From: Alphaproteobacteria bacterium | GTDB taxonomy: Bacteria > Pseudomonadota > Alphaproteobacteria > Micavibrionales > Micavibrionaceae | NCBI GenBank assembly: GCA_021776025.1 | Contig: JAJFGR010000012.1 | Span: 372,001 to 436,000 of the forward strand | Direction: 5' to 3' | Length of the DNA: 64,000 nucleotides | Part shown: piece after piece, positions 53,414 to 62,268 of the stretch | Position numbering within the stretch: the stretch's first letter is position 1 | How the letters are laid out: each line of letters opens with the position of its first letter | Notes under the pieces: generated by a model | The model's input: the letters and a program-made list of their open reading frames with translations, nothing else | Told to the model about the DNA's origin: nothing | The model's database searches: none | Position numbers and translations under genes: made by a program

Positions 53414-53440
53414 AAAGGCGCTGAATAGGCGCCTTTTTTA
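53414..53440 (+). terminator. Rho-independent terminator with AAAGGCGC stem
   Basis: Eight-pair stem AAAGGCGC / GCGCCTTT around TGAATAG, followed by further T residues. It separates the small gene from the convergent DegP-like gene. Confidence 0.85.
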
Positions 53441-53450
53441 ATGGCTGGAT

Positions 53451-54863
53451 TTAGCGAATAACGATGCGCTGGAGGCGGCCTTGGCTTTTGCGGGTGAGAG
53501 ACAGCCCCTGCCCGGCAGTCCCGCTCATCAGCGCTGTTTCAACGTCTTTGACGCTTTTAATTTCAACACCATTAATCTCAAGCAGGATGTCACCCGGTGA
53601 GACCACCTGCACTGCGCCGGAGCCGCGCGGGGCTTTAAGCACCACGACGCCAAGTTCATCGGCATCAATGCCCAGCTCCACGGCCACAGCCGGGTTTAAA
53701 TTGCCGATTACAACGCCATTCAATGTATGACGGCCTTTAATCAATGTTTGATTGCGCGGCGGATCTTCGGGCGGAGCCATGGCCATCACATAAACATCGT
53801 GCTGATTGCCCTGCCGGACCAGCGTGACTTTGGCCTTATCACCCAGCGGTACCGTGGCCATGCGGAATTTCATTTCCGAGGAATCGCGAATTTCCTTATC
53901 ATTGAGTGACAGGATAACGTCGCCGACCTTGACGCCGCCTTTCTTCAACGGGCTGGCCGGATGCAGACCACTGATCAGAGAGCCGCGCGGTTTTTTAAGC
54001 CCTAAAGAAGTGGCAATATCCGATGTTACATTCTGCGCCGAGACGCCGAGCCATGGGCGCATGATGCCGCCACTGCCGCTGGCCCCAGCCTTTTCCGCCG
54101 CTACGACCGAGGCGACCATTTCCGAAGGAATGGCAAAGCCGATGCCTAAGGAGCCGCCATCGCGCGAGTAAATCGCCGTATTAATGCCCACAACGCCACC
54201 ATCAAGTGCTACTAAGGCGCCGCCGGAATTGCCCGGATTAATCGCGGCGTCGGTCTGGATGAAGAAGTTAAAGTCATTAATGTTGAGCGAAGAACGCCCC
54301 TGAGCGGAAACGATACCGCTGGTGACCGTTTGACCAACACCGAAAGGGTTACCGATGGCCAATACCAAATCGCCAACTTCCAGCGTTTCACTGGGCCTGA
54401 GCGTCACATATGGCAAGGTCTGGCCTTCTGTCTCTATACGCAGCAGCGCTAGATCTGAAGCATCATCGGCGAGTGACAGCTTGGCTTCAAATTCGCGGCC
54501 ATCAGCCAGCACGACCGTGATTTCATCGGCGCCCCGTACAACGTGGGCGTTGGTGACGACCAGCCCATCGGCTTCGAGAATAACACCAGAGCCCAGCGCG
54601 CTTTCCATGTGTTGGCGCATGCGGCCGCCAAATTGGTTATTTTGGAAGAACTGCGAGAAAAATGGATCTTTGGCAAAGGGATGTACAGACTTTTTAGATA
54701 CGGTTCGTTTTGTATATATATTTACCACAGCCGGCGCTGTTTTCTTTACCAACGGGGCGAAAGAGAGCTGCACTTGGCCTTGGGTTTGCGGCAGCACACG
54801 ATCCTGCGCAAAGGCATCGCTGGCGCAAAAGGCTAGAAATAGTGCTATAAGTCTGATAATCAT
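53451..54863 (-). CDS. DegP/HtrA-like periplasmic serine protease
   Basis: A 470-residue trypsin-fold protease for damaged envelope proteins. ATG 54863 is chosen because the signal peptide starts there (MIIRLIALFLAFCASDAFAQ); the frame is open twelve codons further. The catalytic triad is H107 (TNAHVV), D137 (SDLALLRI) and S213 (NPGNSGGAL). Two PDZ domains follow (about 275-365 and 385-465), as in DegP/DegQ. The start is 41 bases from the divergent panB start. Whether it is induced by envelope stress cannot be seen here. Confidence 0.93.
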   Translation of the reverse strand: MIIRLIALFLAFCASDAFAQDRVLPQTQGQVQLSFAPLVKKTAPAVVNIYTKRTVSKKSVHPFAKDPFFSQFFQNNQFGGRMRQHMESALGSGVILEADGLVVTNAHVVRGADEITVVLADGREFEAKLSLADDASDLALLRIETEGQTLPYVTLRPSETLEVGDLVLAIGNPFGVGQTVTSGIVSAQGRSSLNINDFNFFIQTDAAINPGNSGGALVALDGGVVGINTAIYSRDGGSLGIGFAIPSEMVASVVAAEKAGASGSGGIMRPWLGVSAQNVTSDIATSLGLKKPRGSLISGLHPASPLKKGGVKVGDVILSLNDKEIRDSSEMKFRMATVPLGDKAKVTLVRQGNQHDVYVMAMAPPEDPPRNQTLIKGRHTLNGVVIGNLNPAVAVELGIDADELGVVVLKAPRGSGAVQVVSPGDILLEINGVEIKSVKDVETALMSGTAGQGLSLTRKSQGRLQRIVIR

Positions 54864-54904
54864 GGGATGAAATTTAGGGCAGCAACGTTGAAAGAGCAAG
54901 GCCT

Positions 54905-55711
54905 ATGGCAAAAACAATTGAACAGATTAAAGCACATAAAAACCAAAGCGAACCGCTGGTATGCCTGACAGCCTATACGGCGCGGATTGCGCAAATTTTA
55001 GACCGGCATTGCGATTTATTGCTGGTTGGCGATTCTCTGGCGATGGTGCTTTACGGAATGGAAAATACGCGCGGGGTCAGCCTCGATATGATGATTAATC
55101 ACGGCAAAGCTGTTGTGCGCGGAGCGGAAAGCACTTGCGTAATTGTTGATATGCCGTTTGGAACATATGAGGACAGCCAGGAGCAAGCACTTGAAAATGC
55201 GCGGCGCGTTATGGATGAGACCGGGTGCGCTGGCGTGAAGCTAGAAGGCGGTGAAAATTTTGCCACCACGATTGAGCGGCTGGTATCGGCCGGCATTCCG
55301 GTGATTGGACATATTGGTTTGATGCCGCAATCGGTGGAAGAAGCGAGCGGCTTCAGGGTTCAGGGAAAGACCGACGTTGGGCAAGAACAACTGCTCAAAG
55401 ATGCGAAAGCGGTGGAAGTGGCCGGCGCATCGGCGATCGTGATTGAAGCAACGATTGATAGTGTTTCGGCGCTGATTACTAGGGCTGTTGCGATCCCCAC
55501 TATTGGCATTGGCGCATCAGCGGCGTGTGATGGGCAGATTTTGGTGACGGAAGACATGCTAGGAATTACCGGAGACCAAGTGCCGAAATTTGTGAAGCAG
55601 TATGCGCATGTATCTGAAGGTATTGAACGCGCCGTGGAGAGCTACGCGCAAGAGGTTCGTAGCCGCGCGTTTCCTGGCGAGGCAAATATTTACAAAAAGA
55701 AAGCTTCATGA
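54905..55711 (+). CDS. panB: 3-methyl-2-oxobutanoate hydroxymethyltransferase
   Basis: First committed step of pantothenate synthesis: adds a hydroxymethyl group from methylenetetrahydrofolate to ketoisovalerate. The 268-residue TIM-barrel protein has the Mg-binding LLVGDSLAMVLYGMENTRGV, VVDMPFGTYE, GHIGLMPQSV and IGIGASAACDGQILVTEDML. All typical. Its stop overlaps the panC ATG by four bases (ATGA), so the two are translationally coupled. Confidence 0.97.
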   Translation: MAKTIEQIKAHKNQSEPLVCLTAYTARIAQILDRHCDLLLVGDSLAMVLYGMENTRGVSLDMMINHGKAVVRGAESTCVIVDMPFGTYEDSQEQALENARRVMDETGCAGVKLEGGENFATTIERLVSAGIPVIGHIGLMPQSVEEASGFRVQGKTDVGQEQLLKDAKAVEVAGASAIVIEATIDSVSALITRAVAIPTIGIGASAACDGQILVTEDMLGITGDQVPKFVKQYAHVSEGIERAVESYAQEVRSRAFPGEANIYKKKAS

Positions 55712-56499
55712 AAACCGCGCATTCTCTAGCGGAATTCACTCAGATGCGCTCTGAAATTGACGGTGCAACTGCGTTTGTGCCGACGATGGGCGCGCTGCAT
55801 GAGGGCCATTTGAGCCTAATGCGATTGGCGAAAGAGCGCTGTGAGAGTGTTATAGCGAGCATATACGTCAATCCGACTCAATTTGCGCCGCATGAAGATT
55901 TTGATAGCTACCCGCGAGATCTTGAGGGGGATTTAGCGCTTTTGGAGAATGAGGGCGTGGATTTGGTGTTTTTACCATCAGAAGCGGATATTTATCCAAG
56001 TGGACCCGCGGCGCGGACTAAGTCCGGCTGTGCGGCGGAGGGGCTTGAGAGCAAATTCCGGCCACATTTCTTCGACGGGGTAGCAACAGTTGTCTCACGT
56101 TTTTTTGAAATCGTCAAACCGGCACACGCGGTGTTTGGCGAGAAAGATTTTCAGCAATTGCAGGTGATCCGAGAGATGGTGGAAACAGGAGGGTTGCCGA
56201 TTGAGATCATTGGCGGGCCAATTGCGCGGGATGAACATGGGCTAGCACTGTCTTCACGCAATGAATATTTGAGCGCAGAAGAGCTGGAGATTGCGCGGAT
56301 GCTGAACCAGATTGTCTATAAAGCGGCGGAAAACCCTACCGAGGATGTTCTTAAAGAGGCGCAGGAAATGCTGCTCACAGCCGGGTTTGAAAGGATAAAT
56401 TATGTGGCATACAAACCCGAATGGAACCGCGTACTGGCCGCAGCATGGCTTGGTAAAACGCGATTGATTGATAATTGCTCGATAAAAAAAGCGGACTGA
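55708..56499 (+). CDS. panC: Pantoate-beta-alanine ligase
   Basis: Joins pantoate and beta-alanine with ATP to make pantothenate. The 263-residue protein has the nucleotidyl-transferase motif VPTMGALHEGHLSLMRLA (GHL as HIGH-like), VNPTQFAPHEDFDSYPR, FGEKDFQQLQVI (KMSKS-region lysine/gln) and ALSSRNEYLS. It is somewhat shorter than the 280-residue norm at the C-terminal domain but otherwise complete. It is coupled to panB. Confidence 0.96.
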   Translation: MKTAHSLAEFTQMRSEIDGATAFVPTMGALHEGHLSLMRLAKERCESVIASIYVNPTQFAPHEDFDSYPRDLEGDLALLENEGVDLVFLPSEADIYPSGPAARTKSGCAAEGLESKFRPHFFDGVATVVSRFFEIVKPAHAVFGEKDFQQLQVIREMVETGGLPIEIIGGPIARDEHGLALSSRNEYLSAEELEIARMLNQIVYKAAENPTEDVLKEAQEMLLTAGFERINYVAYKPEWNRVLAAAWLGKTRLIDNCSIKKAD

Positions 56500-56515
56500 A
56501 AAGCCCGCTTTTTTT
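56485..56515. terminator. Bidirectional terminator between panC and rplQ
   Basis: A ten-pair stem AAAAAAGCGG / CCGCTTTTTT. The left arm overlaps the last codons of panC. A tract on one side and T tract on the other serve both convergent transcripts: panBC and the ribosomal operon. Confidence 0.85.
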
Positions 56516-56532
56516 GAATTATATCGTTTCAC

Positions 56533-57150
56533 TTATGCGCCGCGTTTGGAGCCACCGGTTTTGGCCGGACCAGATTTAGGAGCCTGCTTTTTAACAGCTT
56601 TTGTATTAGCTTTAGGACCCTTAGGAGCGACTTTTTTCTTCTCAGCTTTAGGCTTCTCGTCCTTTTCAGCTTTTTCTTTATTCTTAACCACTGTTTCTTT
56701 CAGCTCTTCAGAACCCGTTACCGGCGCATCTTCGAATTCATTGTCGTTACCTGAATCCAGACCTTTGGCCGTTTCATCGCGGTCAACCAGCTCGATTACA
56801 GCCATTGGCGCACAATCACCATAGCGGTAGCCCGCTTTCATGATGCGTGTGTAGCCGCCTGGACGGTCTTCGTAACGCTCAGCGAGCACATCAAAGATTT
56901 TACCAACCATGGCAACATCACGCATTCTGGAGATCGCCTTACGGCGCTTACCCAGAGCTTTGGCAGGGTTTGCATTAGCCTGCTTACCCATTGTGATGAG
57001 TTTTTCAACATAAGGCTTGAGCTCCTTAGCTTTTGGAACAGTCGTTGTGATCTGCTCGTGCTTGACCAAAGATGCGGCCATGTTCGCCAGCATTGCCTTA
57101 CGGTGGCTGGAATCTCTGTTCAATTTACGTTGTTTAATGCGATGTTTCAT
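56533..57150 (-). CDS. rplQ: 50S ribosomal protein L17 with long lysine-rich C-terminal tail
   Basis: The first ~120 residues are canonical L17 ([40 protein letters not shown]). At 205 residues it is about 70-85 longer than the common 115-140. The surplus is a low-complexity tail of Lys, Ala, Pro and Glu ([35 protein letters not shown]), probably disordered and possibly RNA-binding. It is the last gene of the alpha operon; a strong hairpin precedes it and a terminator follows. Confidence 0.96.
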   Translation of the reverse strand: MKHRIKQRKLNRDSSHRKAMLANMAASLVKHEQITTTVPKAKELKPYVEKLITMGKQANANPAKALGKRRKAISRMRDVAMVGKIFDVLAERYEDRPGGYTRIMKAGYRYGDCAPMAVIELVDRDETAKGLDSGNDNEFEDAPVTGSEELKETVVKNKEKAEKDEKPKAEKKKVAPKGPKANTKAVKKQAPKSGPAKTGGSKRGA

Positions 57151-57214
57151 TGCATTTCACTTTCTTCGCCACCTTGGCGAGCTGCGGCCTCACGTATGAG
57201 AGCCATTGGTTTAA

Positions 57215-57245
57215 TTGGCCAGCACTTTTAAAGGTTACTGGCCAA
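57215..57245 (-). other. Intergenic hairpin between rpoA and rplQ
   Basis: A perfect eight-base inverted repeat TTGGCCAG / CTGGCCAA with 15 bases between them that pair partly (ACTTT / AAAGGT). No T tract follows in the transcription direction, so an RNA-processing site, attenuator or L17/S4-type control element is more likely than a terminator. Confidence 0.5.
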
Positions 57246-57275
57246 GCTTAAGGCGCCTTGCCTTAGAGTTGGGCC

Positions 57276-58292
57276 TTAGAATTGTTGGTCATCAGCCTTT
57301 TTGGCCATGTCCTCAATGTTTTCCGGCGGCCAGCCTTCAACCTGCATACCCAGATGCAAGCCCATAACTGTCAGCACTTCTTTAATCTCGTTCAGAGATT
57401 TACGGCCGAAGTTTGGTGTGCGGAGCATGTCGCTTTCGCTTTTCTGCACCAGATCACCAATGTAAACGATGTTGTCGTTTTTCAGGCAATTCGCAGAGCG
57501 GACAGAAAGCTCAAGTTCTTCAACCTTTTTCAGCAAGTTTTTGTTGAATGGCAGCTCTTCAGCTTCTTCAGCGTGAGCAGCGACTTCCGGCTCATCAAAG
57601 TTGACGAAGACTTGCAGTTGGTCTTGCAGGATGCGCGCAGCAAAGGCTACGGAATCTTCAGGTGAAATTACACCGTTTGTCTGCAATGTCAGGGTCAATT
57701 TATCGTAGTCGGTGATTTGGCCGACGCGAGTATCTTCGACTTCGTAAGTAACCTTACGGATTGGTGAGAACACAGAGTCCACAGGAATAAGGCCAACTGG
57801 GGCTTCTTCCGGACGGTTCTGAGCCGCTGGGCGGTAACCCTTACCAGTATCGACTGTCATTTCCATTGAAAGCTTCGCGCCTTTATCCAAGGTGCAGATG
57901 ACCAGATCAGGGTTCATGATTTCGATGTCAGCGCCGGCTTCGATTTGCGCGGCGGTCACTTCACATGGGCCTGTCGCAGACAGACGCATTTTCTTAGGCC
58001 CTTCGGCGTGCATACGCACAGCCAAGGCTTTGATGTTTAGAATAATGTCTGTGACATCTTCGCGAACGCCTTCGATTGAAGAGAACTCATGGAGCACACC
58101 TTCGATTTGAACAGCTGTTACAGCAGCGCCTTGCAATGATGAAAGCAGGATACGACGTAGAGCGTTTCCAAGTGTTAGACCAAAGCCACGCTCAAGAGGT
58201 TCTGCAATCACTTTACCTGTGTTTGGAACATCGCTGTGCGAAATATCGAGTTTTGCCGGTTTAATAAGTTCTTGCCAATTTTTCTGTATCAT
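57276..58292 (-). CDS. rpoA: RNA polymerase alpha subunit
   Basis: The 338-residue subunit that seeds polymerase assembly and contacts UP elements and activators. The N-terminal domain shows [20 protein letters not shown]; the C-terminal domain has [20 protein letters not shown] and [16 protein letters not shown] with the DNA-contact residues. Complete and typical in length. It follows rpsK with 92 bases between, in standard alpha-operon order (but rpsD is absent between rpsK and rpoA, as usual in alphaproteobacteria). Confidence 0.98.
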   Translation of the reverse strand: MIQKNWQELIKPAKLDISHSDVPNTGKVIAEPLERGFGLTLGNALRRILLSSLQGAAVTAVQIEGVLHEFSSIEGVREDVTDIILNIKALAVRMHAEGPKKMRLSATGPCEVTAAQIEAGADIEIMNPDLVICTLDKGAKLSMEMTVDTGKGYRPAAQNRPEEAPVGLIPVDSVFSPIRKVTYEVEDTRVGQITDYDKLTLTLQTNGVISPEDSVAFAARILQDQLQVFVNFDEPEVAAHAEEAEELPFNKNLLKKVEELELSVRSANCLKNDNIVYIGDLVQKSESDMLRTPNFGRKSLNEIKEVLTVMGLHLGMQVEGWPPENIEDMAKKADDQQF

Positions 58293-58384
58293 AGTTTTTT
58301 CCTTTGCTTCACCTGGCTCTTAACCAGTCTCTTGCTACTATTGAATGGTTCCCCCACACCGCGTGGGAGATACCAAAACTTTAT

Positions 58385-58774
58385 TTATACGCGGCGACGC
58401 TTTGGTGGGCGGCAACCGTTATGCGGTACGGGCGTGATGTCATTGATCATCTTGATTGTAAAACCGATCGTTTGCAGAGCGCGCAGTGCGCTTTCGCGGC
58501 CTGAACCCGGACCTTTAACGCGAACGTCAAGTTCCTTCATGCCGTGTTCCTGTGCTTTACGGCCCGCATCTTCAGCGGCCATCTGCGCCGCATAGGGCGT
58601 AGATTTACGTGAGCCTTTAAAGCCCATCGTACCGGCTGAGGACCATGAAACAACGTTTCCTTGAGCATCAGAGATCGTGATCAATGTGTTGTTGAATGTA
58701 GAATTGACATGAGCAACACCGGACTGGATATTCTTCTTCTCTTTTCTTTTTGATTTTGTCTTTGGCTTAGCCAT
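58385..58774 (-). CDS. rpsK: 30S ribosomal protein S11
   Basis: 129 residues with a lysine-rich start ([20 protein letters not shown]), [40 protein letters not shown] and the C-terminal [19 protein letters not shown], all conserved. It forms part of the platform of the small subunit. It lies 14 bases after the rpsM stop. Confidence 0.98.
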   Translation of the reverse strand: MAKPKTKSKRKEKKNIQSGVAHVNSTFNNTLITISDAQGNVVSWSSAGTMGFKGSRKSTPYAAQMAAEDAGRKAQEHGMKELDVRVKGPGSGRESALRALQTIGFTIKMINDITPVPHNGCRPPKRRRV

Positions 58775-58788
58775 TTTTCATGCTCCCC

Positions 58789-59160
58789 TTATTTCTTCTT
58801 ACCGGCGATTGGTCTCGCGGGGCCTTTGCGTGTGCGGGCATTTGTTTTTGTCCGCTGGCCGTTAACAGGAAGACCGTTACGGTGACGCAAACCACGGTAA
58901 CATTTCATGTCTAATAGACGCTTGATGTTCATTGAAACTTCGCGGCGCAGATCCCCTTCGATCATGTAAGCTTCGCCATCGACTTCAGCGCGAATGCGGT
59001 TGAGCGTGTCTTCATCAAGCTCACCCATGCGCTTTTGCACATCGATTCCTAATTTGTCACAGATTTTAAATGCTGTTGTGTGGCCAATGCCGTGAATGTA
59101 AGTCAGGGCGATCGGCGTGCGTTTTTTGTCGGGTACATTGACCCCGGCAATACGTGCCAT
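58789..59160 (-). CDS. rpsM: 30S ribosomal protein S13
   Basis: 123 residues, start [38 protein letters not shown] and the basic end [17 protein letters not shown]. It contacts the 50S subunit and tRNA at the head of the 30S. The gap of 164 bases to adk upstream could contain a separate alpha-operon promoter; nothing decisive is visible there. Confidence 0.98.
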   Translation of the reverse strand: MARIAGVNVPDKKRTPIALTYIHGIGHTTAFKICDKLGIDVQKRMGELDEDTLNRIRAEVDGEAYMIEGDLRREVSMNIKRLLDMKCYRGLRHRNGLPVNGQRTKTNARTRKGPARPIAGKKK

Positions 59161-59324
59161 AGTGATTTCCTTTCAAATTTCAACAAAACCGTTATTGGCT
59201 CCGCGCGTTAAGCTTTCACCAGTCGGTTTTTCAACTATAAAAATCCTAAAATGCAGGATTGTGGCGGAGTATAGGCATTTACACCTCCACGTCAACATGT
59301 TTTTTTACTAATGAAATTAAGGGG

Positions 59325-59894
59325 TTATGCGTCCAAAATGGCTTCGATTTTGGCTGTAACCTCATTGATGGGGAGCATACCATCGATTTTGCGTAAAAGG
59401 CCGCGCTCTTCATAGTATGGCAAGATGGGCGCTGTTTGGTCATTATAGACTTTTAGGCGGTTTATGAGAGTTTCTTCGTTGTCATCACTACGGGTTTCTC
59501 CGGCTTCGCCAGCCCGGCCACGGATGCGCTCAACCAAGGCATCTTCATCCACTTCCAGTACAATCACATGATCCATTTTACGTGCCATATGGCCAAGCAT
59601 ATTGCCAAGCTCTTCGGCCTGATGAAGAGTTCTGGGGAAACCATCGAGGATGAAACCCTTTTCACACTCGGCCTCAGAAATACAATTAGCGATCAGTTCG
59701 ATTATAACTTCATCAGAAACCAGCTCACCTGCATCCATGATGGATTTTAAACGATTGCCTAGGTCTGTTCCTGAGGCCACCTCTCCGCGCAACATATCCC
59801 CCGTTGAGAGCTGCTTAATCTGATATTTATCCTGGATCATCTTCGCTTGCGTACCTTTACCGGCACCGGGTGGGCCAAACATAATAAGGTTCAT
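59325..59894 (-). CDS. adk: Adenylate kinase, short-LID form
   Basis: Interconverts ATP, AMP and ADP. The 189-residue protein has the P-loop FGPPGAGKGTQAKMI (7-15 region), LSTGDMLRGEVASGTDLG and DGFPRTLHQAE. The LID is short (RIRGRAGEAGETRSDDNEET) without the zinc cysteines of the long form. This short version is frequent in alphaproteobacteria. It sits between secY and rpsM, the usual place in the spc/alpha region. Confidence 0.97.
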   Translation of the reverse strand: MNLIMFGPPGAGKGTQAKMIQDKYQIKQLSTGDMLRGEVASGTDLGNRLKSIMDAGELVSDEVIIELIANCISEAECEKGFILDGFPRTLHQAEELGNMLGHMARKMDHVIVLEVDEDALVERIRGRAGEAGETRSDDNEETLINRLKVYNDQTAPILPYYEERGLLRKIDGMLPINEVTAKIEAILDA

Positions 59895-59928
59895 TTTTTA
59901 TCCCTTTTCGTTGTTTATGGCGTTTGAT

Positions 59929-61290
59929 TTAACGCGTGCCGCGCATCATTCCGCGGCGTTTACCCAGTTTGGTTTTTTTCATTAAGCCTTCATATTGGTG
60001 CGCAATCAAGTGCGAATGAATTTGCGCAACTGTATCCATGGTCACAGAAACCACAATCAAGAGTGATGTCCCACCAAAATAGAACGGCATATTATATTGA
60101 GAAATCAGAAATTCAGGCAATAGACAAATGAACACCAGATACAGCGCCCCAATCACCGTGATCCTTGTGAGGATATAATCGAGGTGATCTGCCGTGTTTT
60201 TGCCAGGGCGAATGCCGGGAATAAAGCCACCATATTTACGCAGCATGTCGGCATTTTCTTCAGGGTTGAATACAATTGCAGTGTAGAAAAAGCAGAAAAA
60301 CGCGATAAAGCCGCCATAGAGCAGCATATAAATTGGCTGTCCATGTTGAAGGAAACGCGCCAAACCGGCGGTAAAGTCGCCCCCCTCAGCGCCACTAAAG
60401 CCCACGATAGTCAAGGGCAACAGCAGCAATGATGATGCGAAAATCGGCGGAATAACGCCGGCCGTATTCAGCTTTAGCGGGATGTGATTGGTTTCCCCGC
60501 CTGTCATTTGATTGCCCTGCTGTCGTTTAGGGTATTGCACAAGCACGCGGCGCTGAGAGCGCTCCATAAAGACGATAAAAACAATGACGCCGGTAACCAT
60601 GGCAAACAAGGCCAAAAGCGCAAAACCGCTAAAGCTTCCCTGACGCGACAATTCTAAGACTTGCGCGATAGCGCTGGGAAATTCTGCGACGATACCGGCA
60701 AAGATAATCAGAGAGATGCCGTTACCGATGCCGCGGGCAGTGATTTGTTCACCCAGCCACATCAGGAACACGGTACCACCCACAATGCTAACTACGGTGG
60801 AAATACGGAAGAACAAGCCAGGATCAATCACAGCGCTACCGGTCGGGCCTTGCATGCTTTCGAGACCTACGGCCAGACCGTAAGCCTGCACAGTAGCCAA
60901 AAGAACGGTGAGATAGCGAGTATATTGGTTGATTACCATGCGGCCGCTGCCTCCCTCTTTTTTCAAGGCTTCGAGCTTCGGCGACATGGCCGAGGCGAGC
61001 TGCATGATGATGGACGCTGAGATATAGGGCATAATATTCAGAGCCAAAATGGACATCCGCGAAAGGGCACCACCGGAGAACATGTTCAGGGTGTCCATAA
61101 TTCCGCCCATTTTCTGGTCGAAAATGCCATCCCAAACATTGGGATCGATACCCGGCACAGGAATATAGGTTCCCAAACGGTAAACCAGCAATGCGCCCAT
61201 AACGAAGAGCAGACGGCGCTTTAGGTCCGTTGCTTTAGCAAGGGCGCCCCAGTTTGCATTTTTGGCGAGTTGTTCGATGGCTGATGCCAT
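59929..61290 (-). CDS. secY: Sec translocon subunit SecY
   Basis: Ten-helix channel of the inner membrane for unfolded exported proteins and membrane insertion. The 453-residue protein has KRRLLFVMGALLVYRLGTYI at the N-terminus, the plug-near GGALSRMSILALNIMPYISA, and the C-terminal ITVIGALYLVFICLLPEFL. Typical length. Downstream is adk, 34 bases after. Upstream, where rplO would normally be next, two unrelated exported-protein genes are inserted (61.4-63.0 kb). Confidence 0.98.
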   Translation of the reverse strand: MASAIEQLAKNANWGALAKATDLKRRLLFVMGALLVYRLGTYIPVPGIDPNVWDGIFDQKMGGIMDTLNMFSGGALSRMSILALNIMPYISASIIMQLASAMSPKLEALKKEGGSGRMVINQYTRYLTVLLATVQAYGLAVGLESMQGPTGSAVIDPGLFFRISTVVSIVGGTVFLMWLGEQITARGIGNGISLIIFAGIVAEFPSAIAQVLELSRQGSFSGFALLALFAMVTGVIVFIVFMERSQRRVLVQYPKRQQGNQMTGGETNHIPLKLNTAGVIPPIFASSLLLLPLTIVGFSGAEGGDFTAGLARFLQHGQPIYMLLYGGFIAFFCFFYTAIVFNPEENADMLRKYGGFIPGIRPGKNTADHLDYILTRITVIGALYLVFICLLPEFLISQYNMPFYFGGTSLLIVVSVTMDTVAQIHSHLIAHQYEGLMKKTKLGKRRGMMRGTR

Positions 61291-61417
61291 TTAAGTCACT
61301 TCCTTTTCACTATAAACTTAGACACAACAGTCATAAAGAAAAGAGGAAGGCCACACAAGCCCTTTAGGCGGTGAAAATTGTTCAGATTACAAATGTCATT
61401 GAAGGGGGAGAAGCGCG

Positions 61418-62137
61418 TTAATTATTGTCGAGTTTTTTCGCCCATTTCTTACATTGGTTAGAAACGCGCCTGTATTCGGTGGGGCTATCATGCTTTTGTT
61501 GGCGTTTGCTTAAAACAGGCATGATCTTAGTGTTATATTTTTGGATTTTTTTAGAAATTTCATCCTGAATTTTTTTCTGCGCTTTTTGTATGTCGCGTTT
61601 TGAAATTGGGCCGATTGCGGGATCAACTTTGGCAATCATGCGCGAGAGATCTTGTTTTACTTTGGGGGAATATTCACGGACAAATTTGCGCAAAATGCGG
61701 ATATGACCATTTTCGTGAGCCAGCACTGCATTATATTCACAAGTGGAGCGGCCAAAATTGCTGGCAACATGAATTTCAGGTTTTGCATAGAATGTCACGT
61801 AAACGGCCTTGAGTTTTACGCAGGCTTGCCCCCCTTGCTCAGTCACCTCAAACCGGCTTTCAGTTTTAAAACCAATTTCGCCGCCGCCAAGACCGCCAAC
61901 CTTTGATTTCCCACCACCACCATGCATATTGGTTAAATCTGAGGAAGATTTCGTGCGGACATATTTTGTACGGGTTGTTGCGGTTTTAAAAGATAGCTTA
62001 GGCTTTGAATCCTTACACGATGTTAACGACCCCTTTGAATGTGCATGCTTTTTAGAGCTGTCATGCGCGTATGCGGTCGGCACATATGACAGAAGAAAAA
62101 TAATTAAAAACAATAAGATAGGTTGCTTGCACACCAT
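61418..62137 (-). CDS. Exported protein with HExxH motif (putative DUF922-like metalloprotease)
   Basis: A 239-residue protein with signal peptide (PILLFLIIFLLSYVPTAYA). After a Lys/His/Ser-rich stretch and a glycine-rich segment (HGGGGKSKVGGLGGGEIGF) comes CEYNAVLAHENGHIRILRKF, where H141-E142-N-G-H145 is the zinc-protease HExxH motif. The C-terminal third is a long basic helix (KRDIQKAQKKIQDEISKKIQ). The motif resembles DUF922-type secreted Zn proteases, but the third metal ligand is not obvious. It lies inside the ribosomal spc operon between the cyclase and secY, 127 bases from secY. Activity unproven. Confidence 0.7.
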   Translation of the reverse strand: MVCKQPILLFLIIFLLSYVPTAYAHDSSKKHAHSKGSLTSCKDSKPKLSFKTATTRTKYVRTKSSSDLTNMHGGGGKSKVGGLGGGEIGFKTESRFEVTEQGGQACVKLKAVYVTFYAKPEIHVASNFGRSTCEYNAVLAHENGHIRILRKFVREYSPKVKQDLSRMIAKVDPAIGPISKRDIQKAQKKIQDEISKKIQKYNTKIMPVLSKRQQKHDSPTEYRRVSNQCKKWAKKLDNN

Positions 62138-62268
62138 TTATAAAATCGCCCTCTAAGATCGCCCTTGGCCCCATTACTCTATCATAAGTATGAACAACAG
62201 GGATTAAGTCTTTGTTAATTCTCTGTAATTTTTGGGCAATAAAAAAATCCGTGGAAACGGAAACTTGA

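Noticed and set aside
58351-58370. CCCAC/GTGGG hairpin between rpsK and rpoA as terminator
   Set aside because: Short five-pair stem without T tract inside an essential operon; likely incidental.
59161-59324. tRNA or small RNA between rpsM and adk
   Set aside because: No cloverleaf-forming sequence or terminator seen; the region looks like plain spacer with a possible promoter.
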